From Daphnia carinata (lineage: Eukaryota > Arthropoda > Branchiopoda > Diplostraca > Daphniidae): a DNA stretch of 64,000 nucleotides. Position numbers and translations under genes: made by a program. The notes below the pieces were generated by a model, which saw only the letters and a program-made list of their open reading frames with translations, ran no database searches and was not told the DNA's origin. The stretch is taken from assembly GCF_022539665.2 (NCBI RefSeq), contig NC_081335.1, forward strand, positions 9,336,449 to 9,400,448. The letters run 5' to 3'. Of the stretch, positions 1-12,302 are shown one piece after another (the first letter of the stretch is position 1; each line of letters begins with the position of its first letter).

Positions 1-38
1 ACCAATCTTCATTTAACGTTGTTGACTCACTAGAAGAA

Positions 39-2694
39 ATGGCACAAGAACAACAAGATATCGACAGTTTAGAATCAAGCATCACTCCGAATACAGAAAA
101 TATTTCTGATCTAGTTGAGGATGATGCAACAGAAAACAGTAGTACGTCTTCAAAACAGTAGCCTTCATTGCCACCAGGAAGCGAGCCAGTGCCATCATTT
201 ACTGTTAATTCTTGGCCAAACTGGCGCTCACAGTTTTTTGAAGACTGGCATAAGACCCCTAAAGGAAAAATTTTTGCCTGTTGTAAGCTGTGTCATAAAT
301 ATTTTGCGGGGGATAAAACTTCCTTCAGCAACTTCAAGATCCACTGTACATTGCTACACAAAGAGGAGCTGGACCGTTTTTCATCTTCTGCTGCTCTACA
401 CCAAAGCAGGCTAAGTTCCACTTCTATGCTGGACTTCACCTACCCTAAAAAGCCAATGTGTAAGGCACGCAAGGAATCACTGGATGATAGTGTCATCAGG
501 TTTCTGTGCGAAGAAAATCTTCCTCTAAACCTATTGAAACGTCCTGGATTTCGTGAATTACTTAAGGTATGTTTACTGCTAATTTCATTTGATCGAAGTA
601 TTATGTTCTTTTTCCAAAAGGCAGCTCCTGGGTACCAACTACCCTCTCCCCTAAGAATGCGACAGTGTTTTTTTACCAAATTTGATGGCAACCGTCCGAA
701 GACATGTCATGGAAAAACTAACTACAGCTGTTAGCTTTACCATTATACTTGACATCTGGTCATCAAAGAACATGAATGGATACACTGGATTTACGTGCCT
801 AGCCGTGGCCGCTAATTTCCAGTTGTTCAATTGCTTCTTGGGTCTCAAAGAAATGAGTGGTCGTCATACAGCAGATGCTATCATTGCAGAATACGAAGAA
901 ATGTTGCTGAAATGGAGAATTCTCTTTACAAAGGTGAGCTAATGCCTCTTATATTATACTTGAAAAATAAATTTTTTTGTCTATTTTTAGGTGCTTAAAG
1001 TAATGACGGATGGTGGCAGTAATATGATTGCGGCTCGGTTATGTGGTTTTCCTAGTTGGGAGGAAGATGAAGGAGGAAATCCTGATGAGCCAACTCACGA
1101 AGAGCAGCAGCAAGCTCAGGAAGCTGAAAGTGAAGGAATTCATTTATTTACGCCAATTGAATTTGTCGGAGTTTGACAGTGAGATGACGGAACTTCTAGA
1201 AGACAGGGAAGACGCTAGTGAAATGGAGGACGTCGAGTCAAGCTTAGAAGACACCTATCTCTTTCAACGACCCACATTGATGGTTAATGCAGACGACCAG
1301 CATTACGTTTTGACGTCGTCACTACGATCCACTTGCATTGCTCATACTGTCCAGTTGGTGATTAAAGACGCTTTGTCATCACTGATGGTAATTGTTATTG
1401 ATATAATCTTATTTCAATCTTGGATTAATATTTGATATCTCATTTACAGGGCGTGGCACGCATAGCTATCATTCGCTCTAGCAAAATTGTCAATTTCATT
1501 CGTCACAGTGTGATTGATACTAAAACATTAGTAAAATCGGTAAATTTTCGCATACCTGAGAAGAATTTGACGCGTTGGAGTTCGCAGTACTCAATGCTCA
1601 GCAAGTTGGTTGAAGCATTAGAGAAGGATCCGTCTCTTCAAGGAAAATTAAACGCAATGAAAAAGCATGGAAAATTTACAGCGATTGAATTGAAAACTTT
1701 GAAAGAGTTAGTCATCATTTTGGAGACTTTCAAAGAAGCCACCGATGAACTTCAAGCAGATCATGAAACAGTTGGGATTGTGATTCCAGCATATCTTGAT
1801 ATTCTTACAAAGGTGTCACTAACAATTCTTGATGTGAACGGGCGAATTGTAGTGAATACTGCGTGCCCACTGCACAATGGGAATTCGCATTGCAAAGATT
1901 TTGTTGCAGCCCTTAAGGTTTCGCTTGAGAAAGTTTATCTTATGTTTTGCAAAACAATTTCTATGTCCTTGGTAAGACATTATCACAACTCTATAATTTT
2001 CACTTGTGTATTAATGTTTTATGTTAATCTTCCACTTTCAAGGCGCCTTACTGGATCCGCGTTTCAAGAAGACTTCTATAAGACCAACCGGAAACCTCTC
2101 TGAGTCTATGGTTTTGGGTGCCGTAAAATCTGAGCTGGAGAAGCTTTATCGCAAACATGGTGAGAAAATGTTAAATGAAGTACCTCTTACACATCTAATT
2201 TTTTAAAAATCATATTAGCCATCGAATCACCTGGCATCGACACGCAATGTTAACCATTGCAGGAACGAGAAAAGGATGCGAACGGCCCTACACCCTCTAA
2301 AAGGAAGCCGCGCTCTCTATACAGCACGGCTATCAAGCCACGACGATCGAGTTCAGTTGGTAGTACTAGAGCGATTGAGGAACTGGAAACATACCTGAAC
2401 GAGCCGACTCTGCCTATGGAGGAGTACATTGATGCTCCTCTGACAAAGGGTGCTCCTCCAACAAAGGGAAAGAAACCAGTACGGCCGCTACAATTCTGGA
2501 GGATCAACAGCCATCGTTTTCCTATTCTTTCTCCTATTGCGAGAGACATTTTTGGGATTCCTGCGTCATCTGAAAGTATTGAGAGGGCTTTTAGTACGGC
2601 CACCGATATTCTATCGGCTAAACGTAACCGCCTTAAATCAGATTTATTTTCGTCGCTTTTGTTTGTTAAAAAAAATAACAAGTGGACCAAATAA
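39..2694 (+). pseudogene. hAT transposase with BED zinc finger, broken
   Basis: Such proteins cut and paste the element at its terminal repeats in the nucleus. The likely start is the ATG at 39; a TAG at 159 interrupts it at codon 41. A BED finger follows (WPNWRSQFF..., then CxxC and H...H at about 225-365). Inferred exons: 39-567, about 625-933, 991-1387, 1450-1971, 2043-about 2190 and 2263-2694, with GTATGT, GTGAGC, GTAATT and GTAAGA donors and short introns. Exon 2 has a frameshift near the T-run at 667-675. Recognisable blocks are DGGSNM (catalytic core), ALLDPRFKK and the C-terminal dimerisation segment (SSESIERAFS, then KRNRL, about 2560-2640). The nonsense codon and frameshift make it a pseudogene. 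The family call is firm; the exact splice sites are inferred. Confidence 0.8.
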
Positions 2695-2699
2695 ATTAA

Positions 2700-3163
2700 A
2701 AAAAGCATTTGATCTGTCTATGTTTTTCTCTAAAAAAGCTCTGAAGTTTTGATACACGTTAACATATTACATTAATAATTCCCGTTCAGTAAGATTCAAT
2801 TGTTGTAAAAACCAATTAAGCACTTCAATTCAGCTTGATTCACAACACCAAAAGATTCAGCATCAAACCATTTTTCCGTAAAAAAATCGATGTATTAACC
2901 TATTTTACCCATCAATACAATACCGATTTAAATTGTAGTATCGTAATCAATGAATAATTCTATATAGAAATCGATAAGAAGTTCGATATATAATCGATTC
3001 AAAATTCGATATATCAATCGATTCAAAATCGATTTATCTTTTTATTATCGGTATCTTTATCTTTATTTCACGATTTTTACGTTAACTTAACTGATCTTAA
3101 TCTTCCAACTTGTCAAATTATCGTATCTTATCTAGATAACGAAAAAAAAGTTGAAAAACACTG
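2700..3163. repeat. AT-rich subterminal region of hAT #1 with ATCGAT-type repeats
   Basis: This stretch has no gene. Between about 2887 and 3050 short units related to ATCGAT and TTCGATATA recur many times on both strands. Clustered short repeats near the ends are typical transposase-binding subterminal repeats in hAT elements; binding here is inferred. The region ends in the terminal inverted repeat at 3150-3163. Confidence 0.55.
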
Positions 3164-3445
3164 GTCTAAGGGACAATGGCTGTCAAGTGGCTCAATAACG
3201 TAGATGTCGATTTCGGGTTTAAAAAATTCGAGATTCAGTATGCGAGCGGTACATGGATTCGTTCATAGTTTGAAAGTAGGGCCACAGGATCTCTTAAGCC
3301 TAGCTGCTGTTCTAGATACGAGAAGTCACGTCGCTAGAATTACATTTATGTCAGAGGCATATACCTCAAATTTTTGGTCCCGACACAGTGGGATCGTCAG
3401 GACAGAATTGGAGGGGAAAGAAGTTTCAGTAGTCATCAGGGATGG
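3164..3445 (+). pseudogene. LINE ORF1, upstream piece (interrupted)
   Basis: An open stretch encodes a polar segment (e.g. VKVGPQDLLSLAAVLDTR, then EGKEVSVVIRDG) that is cut at 3445 by the first LTR element. The frame resumes at 16719 after the LTR element and leads into a zinc-knuckle domain, so both pieces belong to one LINE ORF1, a nucleic-acid-binding protein of non-LTR retrotransposons. A stop near 3268 and a frame change show decay. The left side is bounded by the hAT end at 3163. The assignment rests on continuity with 16719-17043. Confidence 0.6.
3442..3445. repeat. Target-site duplication ATGG, left copy
   Basis: ATGG lies directly before the 5' LTR and again directly after the 3' LTR at 16715-16718. 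A 4-bp duplication is usual for Ty3/gypsy-type integration and marks this as one intact insertion. Confidence 0.85.
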
Positions 3446-4223
3446 TGTAACGAAGCCATGAGAAAATACAATCTTTGAATTATATTGTTGTCTGTTTGTT
3501 GTTCTTATTAATATAATTATATGTTACGTCTATTGCCCTTCTTTTGTAAAACTACGTCTAATAAATATCCTATTTCAAGTGTTGATGCCCTTTCGTCGAA
3601 ATCTATTTTTATATTATATTTGACATCCTGCTTATTGCTGATTGGATGTGCTAGATGCGTAGGACGTCGCGCCATGCATTTCCATGAATACGAAATCCGT
3701 GTGCGACATTCCGCATCCGGAGTCGTCTGTCGGAAATGCTATGTTTCCCTCAAACATGTAAAACGTATAAAAGGATGTCCTTTTTGTTCCCAAAAGTTAG
3801 TTCTTCAGTTCTTCAGTTATCTTGAGTTCTAGTTCCAGTTCTCATTCTTAGTGCTACAAGTGCTGTTCTAATTCCCCAAATCCAGCAAGTTCAATTTGTT
3901 CTTATTCAACAATATTGTGGGTGCTTCTCATCGCTCCTGGTGCGACCGACAAGCCACTGTTTTCTTTATTCTTTCTCTTACAACGTTTGACATCTTTATT
4001 CCATCTTCGCCACGGCGGTGACGGTAAGCCTGAATTCGCATAACTCCATTTGTATTTCTGTTTCCCATTTATGCCCTATATCTGTGTAATTCTTTTATTA
4101 TCTCTTGGCCTATTAGAATAAAATATATTCGGCCTTGTGGTAACGCCTTCCGAGTTCATTTTCTTACAATTTGTCTTAAGAAACCTAAAGTCATTCTTTC
4201 AATTGCTAAAAGAATGCTTTACA
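3446..4223 (+). repeat. 5' LTR of element 1
   Basis: The 778-bp repeat begins TGTAACG and ends TTTACA, following the TG...CA rule, and is nearly identical to 15934-16714. It contains a TATA box at 3766-3772 and an AATAAA signal at 4117-4122, so U3, R and U5 can be told apart roughly. Confidence 0.95.
3766..3772 (+). promoter_or_regulatory. TATA box in the 5' LTR of element 1
   Basis: TATAAAA sits in the middle of the LTR, with AATAAA 345 bp downstream at 4117. The same box is at 16254-16260 in the 3' LTR. It is the likely core promoter of the genomic transcript. Confidence 0.6.
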
Positions 4224-4226
4224 TAA

Positions 4227-4240
4227 TGGTGGCAGCGATC
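4227..4240 (+). promoter_or_regulatory. Primer-binding site of element 1
   Basis: TGGTGGCAGCGATC begins 3 bases after the LTR end and starts with TGG, as expected for pairing with a tRNA 3' CCA. I could not name the tRNA with confidence. An alternative start is the second TGG at 4230. Confidence 0.6.
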
Positions 4241-4257
4241 TATCGAACTCATCGACA

Positions 4258-6840
4258 ATGACGACAATGACGGATAATATTTTTGCTAGTCGGCCTAAAC
4301 TTTCACGCACACCTGTGTCCGCTACTAAAAGTCCTATTGAGCCAGTTGTACAAATTGACGAAGCTGTAGCCAGATCTATTAATTTCGATAAAACTTCCAC
4401 CTGAAATCTTGCTGAATCTGATACGTTTACGAGAAATAAAACTTCGAGAAGGGCAACTGAAGCTATTAGGAAATCTGCTTCTCCTGTTTTGAAGTCTAGT
4501 GCAATTTGACATAACCCCCAGTTAAGAAAGTTGAGATCGAACTCTGCCTATGAGTTGGTGACAGGAGTAGACCTTTCAAACGTTCGTAAACCTCGAGCTA
4601 AAAGTAACGCTAACACCTCGACTGTAAGGAACCCTCTTTCGGTACTAGCCCAACTAGTATCCCATCTCTCACCCAAGAAAACCGTTTCCACAAACACTTC
4701 CCCAACAACAAACGTTTTTTTGAACACCGTCTCGGGTTTTTTTTAAAAAAAGAAGACAACCAACGGAAAACCAGCTCAACGTCAACCTCCAGCATCTGTT
4801 CCAAGAGATCAAGAAGAAAGGGGACAGCATCTTCCAGCTACCGAACAGCCAGCTACCGTTCCTACTGCTAGCCATCAAGAGCCTCAAGGAGAGGGAGAAG
4901 GACTTCCAATCGAACGACCCGTAAATCTGGGATCACCTTGTCGCGTTGATGCGCGATCCAGAGGAATTACGACGCCGAAAAGCTAACACTGACGGATTGG
5001 AAACAACCGAGGACGCTTCTGAAGTATCTGACATTCATTCTGGAAGTGAAAGCCAGTGGACCTGTCACGAAGAAGACGAAGAAGCAGACAGAGGAAATTG
5101 TGGCGGAGCTCAAGGAAATTTTCACGCGACACGCGAGACACCAAAGTGAGCGACACATCAATTCATCTGGAGGAGATCTTGCTGGAGTCCCAACGAACGT
5201 TCCTGAAGGAAGTAGTCAACCTAGCGTCATACCTAATGAAACTACAACTCATCAACAATTTGGAGGTGGTACAGCCGGAAATCATATTCCTTTTGGAAAA
5301 ACTGAACAATTTTCCGGAAGCCAACAACCCATTCTTTGCACAGCAGGCGAGCGACATCAAGCCAATAATCACGCAAACGGAACAAAAATTGAGACAATCG
5401 CTGACGGTCATACAAACGAGACCAACACAGCAGCAAAACACGCCAATCCAACAAACATCGCCTGTCGGGCAGCATTCCGAAGAGGAAACGGTCGCGCAGA
5501 AGAAACTATCGTTCCAATCCGTCACAAACTCTATACTGTCCTCGAGCACGCCTACTCAGCCGGTCGGATATAACGCAAGAGGATCTAAGGCAATTACGAA
5601 CGACACTTCATAACACCCTCAGAATCCACAGGGAGGAACTTTAAAATTTTTAAGATTTAATCCAAACATGGCGGAATCTTGCTCTCCATCAAGAGCGGCC
5701 ACGGTCGATGATTTGAATGATTTCCAAAATAATCAGCACACCTTTTCCCGTTTACAACTGCTTCCTTCTTTTTCTGGTAATCCCCTTGTGCGCTTTGACT
5801 CCTGGTTGGAATCCTTTGAAAGTATAGTTGGGGCAAAATTGGTTGATAAAGCTTTCTCGATTATTCAGGCAACTTTGAAGGTTCATCCTCACAACTATGC
5901 TCTGATTAAAGAATCTCTTCTTGATAATTTTCATGGTGATGAAAATGCGGACTTTTATCAAAAGAAGTTTAATAAAGCTAAGCGTAAGCCAGGGGAAAAG
6001 ATTATAGAATATGCACATCGTTTGCAGGAAATTTTTAAACGCGCATATCCTGTAGGCTATTCAGAAGCATCCTTTGCTATAATCCTTATGCAAAAATTTA
6101 TAGAGGGATTGGATTCCAAATTGCAATCGAAAGTTAAATATAAAAAATTTAGGAATTTTAATGATCTTGTTGCTGCAACGCGAGTGTACGCATTGCGCCT
6201 GGAAGCCATGGAAACGGATAGGGAAAAACACGATTTTATTAGGGCAGTGACTCAGCCATCTGACACCAAGGACGCAGAGTTAAAAGAACTCAAGGGAATA
6301 ATATTGGAGCAGAAAGAATTCGTCAAAAATGCCATAGCAAATATCAGACAGGGAAGTAAACCAGTAGCTGACCCCAAAGCAGAGAAGGATGAAATCAAGA
6401 GCGCTCTCCTCGAACTAACGCAGGCGGTGAGGCAATTGCAATTTGATAAAAAAGATAGCGTATCAAGTGCACCCTATAAGAAACAAGTTTCGTTCCAATC
6501 TAGTAACAGTAACCAGGATAAAAATTGGAGACCTTATCAGCCGAGTAATAATAACGATGGCGCACAAACCTTCAATAAATTTCCAGATAGGCCTACAGCT
6601 CATAAACCCCCTTCTAGCTATAAGCCTACACCGACACAGCTAACTTGCAATTTTTGTGGATATAAGGGTCATTCTCAGACAGATTGTCGCAAATATCAAC
6701 GGCAAAGTTTGGAACAAGCTCAGCCACCAATATGCTATTCATGTCGGGAAATTGGGCATAAATCAAACAACTATCCAAAGGCAAAAAACCAGAATAGGCC
6801 TAACATTCCAGGTCCACCCCCGAATCAGGGAAACCAATAG
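4258..6840 (+). pseudogene. gag: Gag of element 1, N-terminal part broken
   Basis: Gag builds the particle and binds RNA. The first ATG is at 4258, but TGA codons at 4402 and 4510 and frame changes near 4746 and within 5040-5610 break the N-terminal half, which is Ser/Thr/Gln-rich with acidic patches. From 5668 to 6840 a 390-codon frame is open: a capsid-like region (about residues 25-200; YAHRLQEIFKRAYP lies in it) and two CCHC knuckles near the end, CNFCGYKGHSQTDC and CYSCREIGHKSNN. The second knuckle ends in Tyr-Pro where a Cys is expected, so it may no longer bind zinc. Pol follows after about 100 bases in another frame. Confidence 0.85.
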
Positions 6841-6944
6841 GTATCAACTGTAACTTCGGGTCAGTTGATAGGGAGCCTGCTTTTAAACCCCGACAAGTCG
6901 CAAAATTAACAACCATAACGAATGAATCGACACCGAGAATTCCA

Positions 6945-9900
6945 TTGAAAATTCACCAGATCCCATTTCAAGCATTATTCGATACAGGCGCGTCTAAGAG
7001 TATTATTCATGAGAGATTATTTAGGGAATTACCCCAAAGAGGTCAAGTGATCTGCAGTCAACTTGACTTTGATTTATACGATGTAGGGGAGAAAAAATTA
7101 CACACGCTGGGAAGAGTTACAAATGGTGTTTCTGAGGACTGTATCGTGTCCTTGGATGGGACGCAATCCAGAAACACGGATTTCGGCTTGATGGAGAAGC
7201 CAAGAGCATTTATTTAGCAAGAGATAAGCAGGGATCAGCTATTTCTAGCATTCCGGACATGGCAATTACGACGGTCAAAAAGACGACGTTATCTCGTCAG
7301 ACGTCGCTAGTAATTGCCGCGCAAATGAAAGGGTCATTTCCGTTTGTTCCGCCTAATACAGCTTTTATATTTACCCCAGCAAAAGATTTGCCGGCCGGCG
7401 TTTTTATTGAGGAGTTCGTAGGAAAAGTATCGGGAGATGGAAAATGTAATATTCTGGTTGAAAATCATTCGTTAAAACAAGTCAAAATTCCTAGGGATAC
7501 GAAGTTAAGTGGCATCGAAGTTACTACTCGAGCGATTGGAAAAATTTCTTTAAAAAAAGTTGAGGACAGGCCTAACGTAGTAAAAGAGCCAATTGTAATT
7601 CCGGAGGTCGACCCCGAATTTCAAACACAGCTCGCTGAATTATTAAATGACTTACACGAGTTGTTCGCTGCAAAATATTCAGAATTAGGCAACACAGACC
7701 TTATAAAACATACAATTGATACACAGGGAGGGGGCCCTATTCGACAATGTCCTTACAGGGTTACAAATAATCAAAGAAAATTATTGGAGGATAAGGTACA
7801 AGAAATGCTTGATGCGGATGTAATTCAGTATTCGCATTCGCCATGGGCTTCACCTGTGGTTTTAGTTGAGAAAAAAAGCAGAGAAGTCAGGTTTTGCGTC
7901 GATTATCGAAAATTAAATAGTATCACAAAGAAAGATTCGTTTCCTATGCCAAGGATAGATGAAACATTGGATAAATTATATGGGAAGAAATTTTTCACTA
8001 CTCTCGATTTAGCTGCTGGATATTGGCAAATTCAGGTAGATGAGCCAGCTATAGAAAAAACAGCATTTGTTGTAGAAAATAATCTTTACGAATTTAAGCG
8101 TATGGCATTTGGCTTGTGCAACGCACCTGCCACATTTCAAAGGCTAATGAATTATGTACTGAAAGACGTTTTGGGAAGTAAGGCATTAGTTTATTTGGAT
8201 GATGTGATAATCTTTTCTGATAATTTTGAAGACCATTTGAGGGATATTCGTGAAGTTTTTCAATTGTTACAGGATGGAAATTTAACATTAAAACTTAAAA
8301 AATGCCAGTTTGTTAAACGATCGGTAAATTATTTAGGCCATGTTATTTCGACTGAAGGGATTAAGCCAGATCCAGAGAAAATCGATAAAATAGTGAATTA
8401 TAAAACACCTTCTTCTGTAGACGAAGTGAGATCATTTTTGGGATTAGCCGGATATTATAGGAGATTTATTCAAAATTTTGGATCAATTGCTAAGCCATTG
8501 ACCAGATTAACTCATAAAGATCTTAGCAGAAAACCTTTTGTTTGGGGTACTGAGGAGCAAGCTGCCTTTGAAAAATTGCGAACTTCTCTAGTTACGTCCC
8601 CAGTATTAGTTTACCCCAATTTCAATGAAAAATTTTTACTTTTCACGGACGCATGCGATTATGGAATAGGAGCGGTACTTTCGCAGATACAAAATGGCCA
8701 CGAACATCCGATAGCCTATTTTAGTAGACAATTAACGAAAGCTGAGATGAAATATGCCACTACAGAAAAAGAAGCTTTAGCAGTGATTGATGCGATTAAA
8801 CATTTTAGACATTATCTTTTGGATAAGCCATTTGAAATTATTAGTGATCATCGTCCATTACAGTGGCTTAAGGATCAAAAAGATAATAATGGGAGATTAG
8901 GACGATGGGCTATATTATTAGCTGCGACCAATTATGAATTAAAGTATAGGCCTGGTCGTATCCACCAAAATGCTGACTGTTTGTCACGTCTAAAGGTGGC
9001 TAGTATCCAAACTGGGAGAAATATTAAGTTTATTTGTGAAAAACAATTAAAAGATGAACTTTGTATAGCTATTAGGAATTATTTAGAGAAAGGAGAGTTG
9101 GATGAAGTTTTTCAACAATCTAGGCCAGATTGGGTAAAAGAAATTGAATATTTTGAAATTATTGAAGGTACTCTTTATCGGCATGCGTTACCTTTTTCAA
9201 ATAGCAAGCGCAGCGAAGTAAATTATCAATTGGTGTTACCTGTATCGCTTCGCCATCTAGTGCTCAAAGAATTACATGATGCACCGATGGGAGGACATTT
9301 AGCATTTTACAAAACTTATTTAAAAGTTAAAAATCAGTATTAATGGCCTAACATGAAGAGCGATATTAAAGAATATTGCAAAGCCTGCGAAATATGAATA
9401 GCTAACACCTCCTCCACATATAGGGCACTTTTGCACCCTCATGAAGTTGCCAAAGCGCCTTTTCAAGTAATTGGAATGGACTTTCTATGGTCTATTACTC
9501 CAATTTCGCCTAACGGAAATAGTTATATTTTAGTTATTACTGATTATTTTAGTCGATGGGTAGAAGCTGTCGCTTTAAAAGATCAAACTGCGTTAACAAC
9601 AGCTGAGTGTATATATAAGACTATTATCGTACGTCATGGGATGCCAAAAGCCATTCTATCTGATCGTGGAACAAATTTCACGTCAAAATTATTTCGATAT
9701 TTTTGTAAGAAATTAAAGATCGATCAACGATTAACTACTGCGTATAATCCAGCTAGTAATGGGGAGACAGAGAGATTTAATAGAACGTTGACAACAATGC
9801 TAAGAAAAGAATTGAAGGATGGAGCGCATTCCAATTGGGAGGATATGTTAGATGACGTATTATTTGCTTATCGTAGCTCAGTGCACGCCTCAACACTTGA

Positions 9901-10633
9901 CACCCCTTATTATTTACTCCACGGTAGGGATCCAAATATTCCAATAAATGAATTTCTTGATGCATCTCCAAAAACATTTAAATCTTCTTCGGATTATGTA
10001 GGTAATTTAGCGGAACGTTTGCGTTATAGTTTCCAAAGGGTTAGAGTAGAAAGCGAAAAAGCTAGGGAGCGTCAGAGGGAACAATATAACAAACGAGCCA
10101 AAGAAAGACGATATGCGGTAGGCGATAGAGTGTTATTGGATATTCGCGTAGTTAAAGATGGGGATAGCAGGAAATTCACTTCTAAATATAAAGGACCATA
10201 TAGGATAGTGAAAGTATATTCTAATAATACTGTAGATATAGCGGATAACTCTTATATCTGTCAACGTACTCACGTTAACAGATTAAAACCTTTGTACGAA
10301 ACAATGCTTTGGAAGACCGAGCATTGTCCACCAATTGAGACTCCTTTTGAGTTTGAGAGTCGATTTCGTAAAACGATTTCAACTCAAACAATTGACTCAT
10401 CGAAAAACGAGGATGGGCTTATAGATGAGTTTAATGATTTGTGTGATGACCAAGAAACTGTAAACCCTTCAGTCGTAAACAACGCACTTCTGGACAAAGA
10501 TATGAAAATACACACCGAAAATGGATTTGAAAACCAGCAATTTCAAGCAACGGAAAACAAACCAAATACTATGGAAATACCAATGAAGACGGATTTCATT
10601 CAACGGAATTCACAAGATTCTGGAACTTCTTAA
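6945..10633 (+). pseudogene. pol: Pol of element 1: protease, RT, RNase H, integrase; interrupted
   Basis: Protease (6945-7217) has the DTGAS active site and then a frame break. Reverse transcriptase/RNase H (7259-9343, 694 codons) shows FCVDYRKLN, the YLDD catalytic box near 8200, TDACDYGIGAV and ATTEKEALAV of RNase H. Integrase has an N-terminal His/Cys region with TAA at about 9341 and TGA at 9396. Its catalytic core at 9431-10633 keeps all three acidic residues, in GMDF, LSDRGTNF and NGETERFNR. A GPY/F-like segment (KYKGPYRIV) and an Asp/Glu-rich tail follow. Two or three point changes are all that break it. It copies genomic RNA and inserts the DNA. The family call is certain. Confidence 0.93.
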
Positions 10634-10771
10634 GAAAATTTGAAAAAAGATGATCCTCAAACAGTCTCGAACACCGGACGTCCACAAAGAAATCGCAGGA
10701 AGCCTATTCGATACACCGCTGTATTTTAATTTGAAACTTTTCATCTCTGATTTAATGATGAAAAAAAGGAC

Positions 10772-10778
10772 TATATAA
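10772..10778 (+). promoter_or_regulatory. Candidate internal TATA box before accessory ORF X
   Basis: TATATAA lies just after the end of pol and 60 bases before the ATG of ORF X at 10838. That spacing would suit a separate transcript for the accessory gene. No data beyond sequence support its use. Confidence 0.4.
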
Positions 10779-10837
10779 GCTCGTGACACATAGTGGCAGA
10801 TATTCAACAGTTTGTGGTTAGTGATCTTGATTACGAC

Positions 10838-11380
10838 ATGGATTCGGACAGCACCGTTGAACTGAACGCCTGGGACGTCGCCCTAAACATTGGGGTGGCG
10901 GCGATGTCCCACTCACTCGTCGATAAGCAAGAACCGGCGAGCAAACGGCCTAAGTTGGAAGAAGAAGGTGAGCTCGAAAGCACCGACGAGGAGGAGGAAA
11001 TAAAGCGGGAGAAGGCTGTTGAAGAATTTCTGAATCTGGCAGTGACTGAAGAAGAAAGGAAGAGGAGGGATGCAGCCGACATATACTGCGACCAATTATC
11101 GGAGATATACTGGAACCCAGAAGACCATTCTGAGGATTCAGAAGACGAACACAATTGGCGTAAGGAGAAGCGACGTTTTAATCGCGAGATGCGGAAGCGT
11201 ACTCGGGATTTGGCGGACGAGCTGCAACTTCACATCCGTCAAGAAGATAGGAAAAAAGCAGTGATGAAGCTGAAAAGAATTCTGGATCTGGATCCGGAAA
11301 ACAGAAGCCCACTTCTCTATGGATGGTTTCCGGAAGATTGGAATCCGAAGTATCGCTGCAGGTTCTGCAAACAAGATTAA
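10838..11380 (+). CDS. Accessory ORF X: acidic/basic CxxC protein, intact
   Basis: This open frame of 180 residues follows pol directly; the frame is also open upstream to about 10793, but 10838 is the first ATG. No known family is recognised. Features: an acidic N-terminus; PASKRPKLEE at about residues 33-42, very close to the c-Myc-type nuclear localisation signal; an acidic run (STDEEEE); a charged, probably helical middle; and a C-terminus with LDPENR, aromatic residues and CRFC. The last 45 residues match ORF Y at 12616-12807, so the pair arose by duplication. AATAAA signals occur at 11712 and 11734. A nuclear, nucleic-acid or regulatory role is inference. It is one of few unbroken genes in the element. 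Confidence 0.65.
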   Translation: MDSDSTVELNAWDVALNIGVAAMSHSLVDKQEPASKRPKLEEEGELESTDEEEEIKREKAVEEFLNLAVTEEERKRRDAADIYCDQLSEIYWNPEDHSEDSEDEHNWRKEKRRFNREMRKRTRDLADELQLHIRQEDRKKAVMKLKRILDLDPENRSPLLYGWFPEDWNPKYRCRFCKQD

Positions 11381-12302
11381 TGGAAGACACCATCTTGAAA
11401 TTTTGTCGTCCTTATAATCTACAATTTCTTCTTTATTGTAGTTCTTTTGTGTATGTGCAATGTTATCTTCTTGTTTATGAGTTTCTAGGATTATTCTCTC
11501 TTATATTCATGTTTGTATAACTTATATGGCATGGCATCTCTTATACTCGCTCGTCAGACATTCAATATATTTACCGTGTAGTTTTCCGAATCTCATGTAA
11601 TTTTTTTTTCTTCTCATTATTAGTTACTATTTCCTTGTGATGATAGAAGAGTTTCTTTTCTTCTATGATACGCGGGTAATGAGGAATTAAAAATATATAG
11701 ATATAAAATCAAATAAAATACAATAATAAGAGTAAATAAAATTGGAATTCGAATATCGCCAGTTGAATGGTAGTATTACACTACTGTAATGGCTCCTGGT
11801 TATGACTACGGATACAAGAGATGTGAAGTCATAGACACGTATGTGTATGCAAATATACATGATAAATTGTCTCGTTTAGTTAGGTTCAAGTTATGTTACC
11901 CGTTATTTCTACTTGTATATCTGTTTCGCTATTTATATATATATATATAACCCCTCTGTACTGTACGTAGTGTATTTCGTGGAATTTGTAATCCGTTCTT
12001 TCGCTGTTGCCTTCTACGGTTACATGTCGCTTGCGTCGCGCTTACGAGGGTTCCGTGAACAGGAAGAAGAAAATTTTTGTTCGCAACATCGAGAAGAAAT
12101 TAATTAGGGAAGAGACCATACGTATCATTGTGAACGAAGAGTTGGAACTCATTCACAAATTCTGGGAAGCTATTTCACGAAAGCTGGCGGCAACAATATC
12201 TTATGATATATTCGACGCTGTTGGATTAACAGGAATCAATCCTTCATCGCAACTTGTAACCTCGTTTCTGTCAAGAAAAGTTTTTTTTCCCTTTCCTGAA
12301 AA
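11381..12302. other. Spacer between accessory ORFs X and Y
   Basis: The stretch is AT-rich and has AATAAA at 11712-11717 and 11734-11739, plus a (TA)n run near 11935-11950. A 125-codon open frame at 12007-12384 (charged: KKIFVRNIEKKLIREE) may be a 5' exon or leader of ORF Y, but it has no clear homologue and I do not call it a gene. Confidence 0.4.

Larger units (their letters stand above)
1..3163 (+). mobile_element. hAT-family DNA transposon #1 (5' end outside window)
   Basis: This element holds a BED-finger transposase in several exons, then an AT-rich non-coding tail. The tail ends at 3163 with a sequence whose reverse complement is CAGTGTTTTTCAAC, a classic hAT terminal inverted repeat. 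LINE ORF1 sequence starts directly at 3164, so the element sits inside a LINE. The left end is cut by the window edge, so the 8-bp target duplication cannot be checked. The reading frame is broken, so the copy cannot move by itself. Confidence 0.8.

Noticed and set aside
5163-5549. Cys-rich minus-strand frame in the gag leader of element 1
   Set aside because: Opposite to a Gln/Thr-rich gag frame; no conserved pattern.
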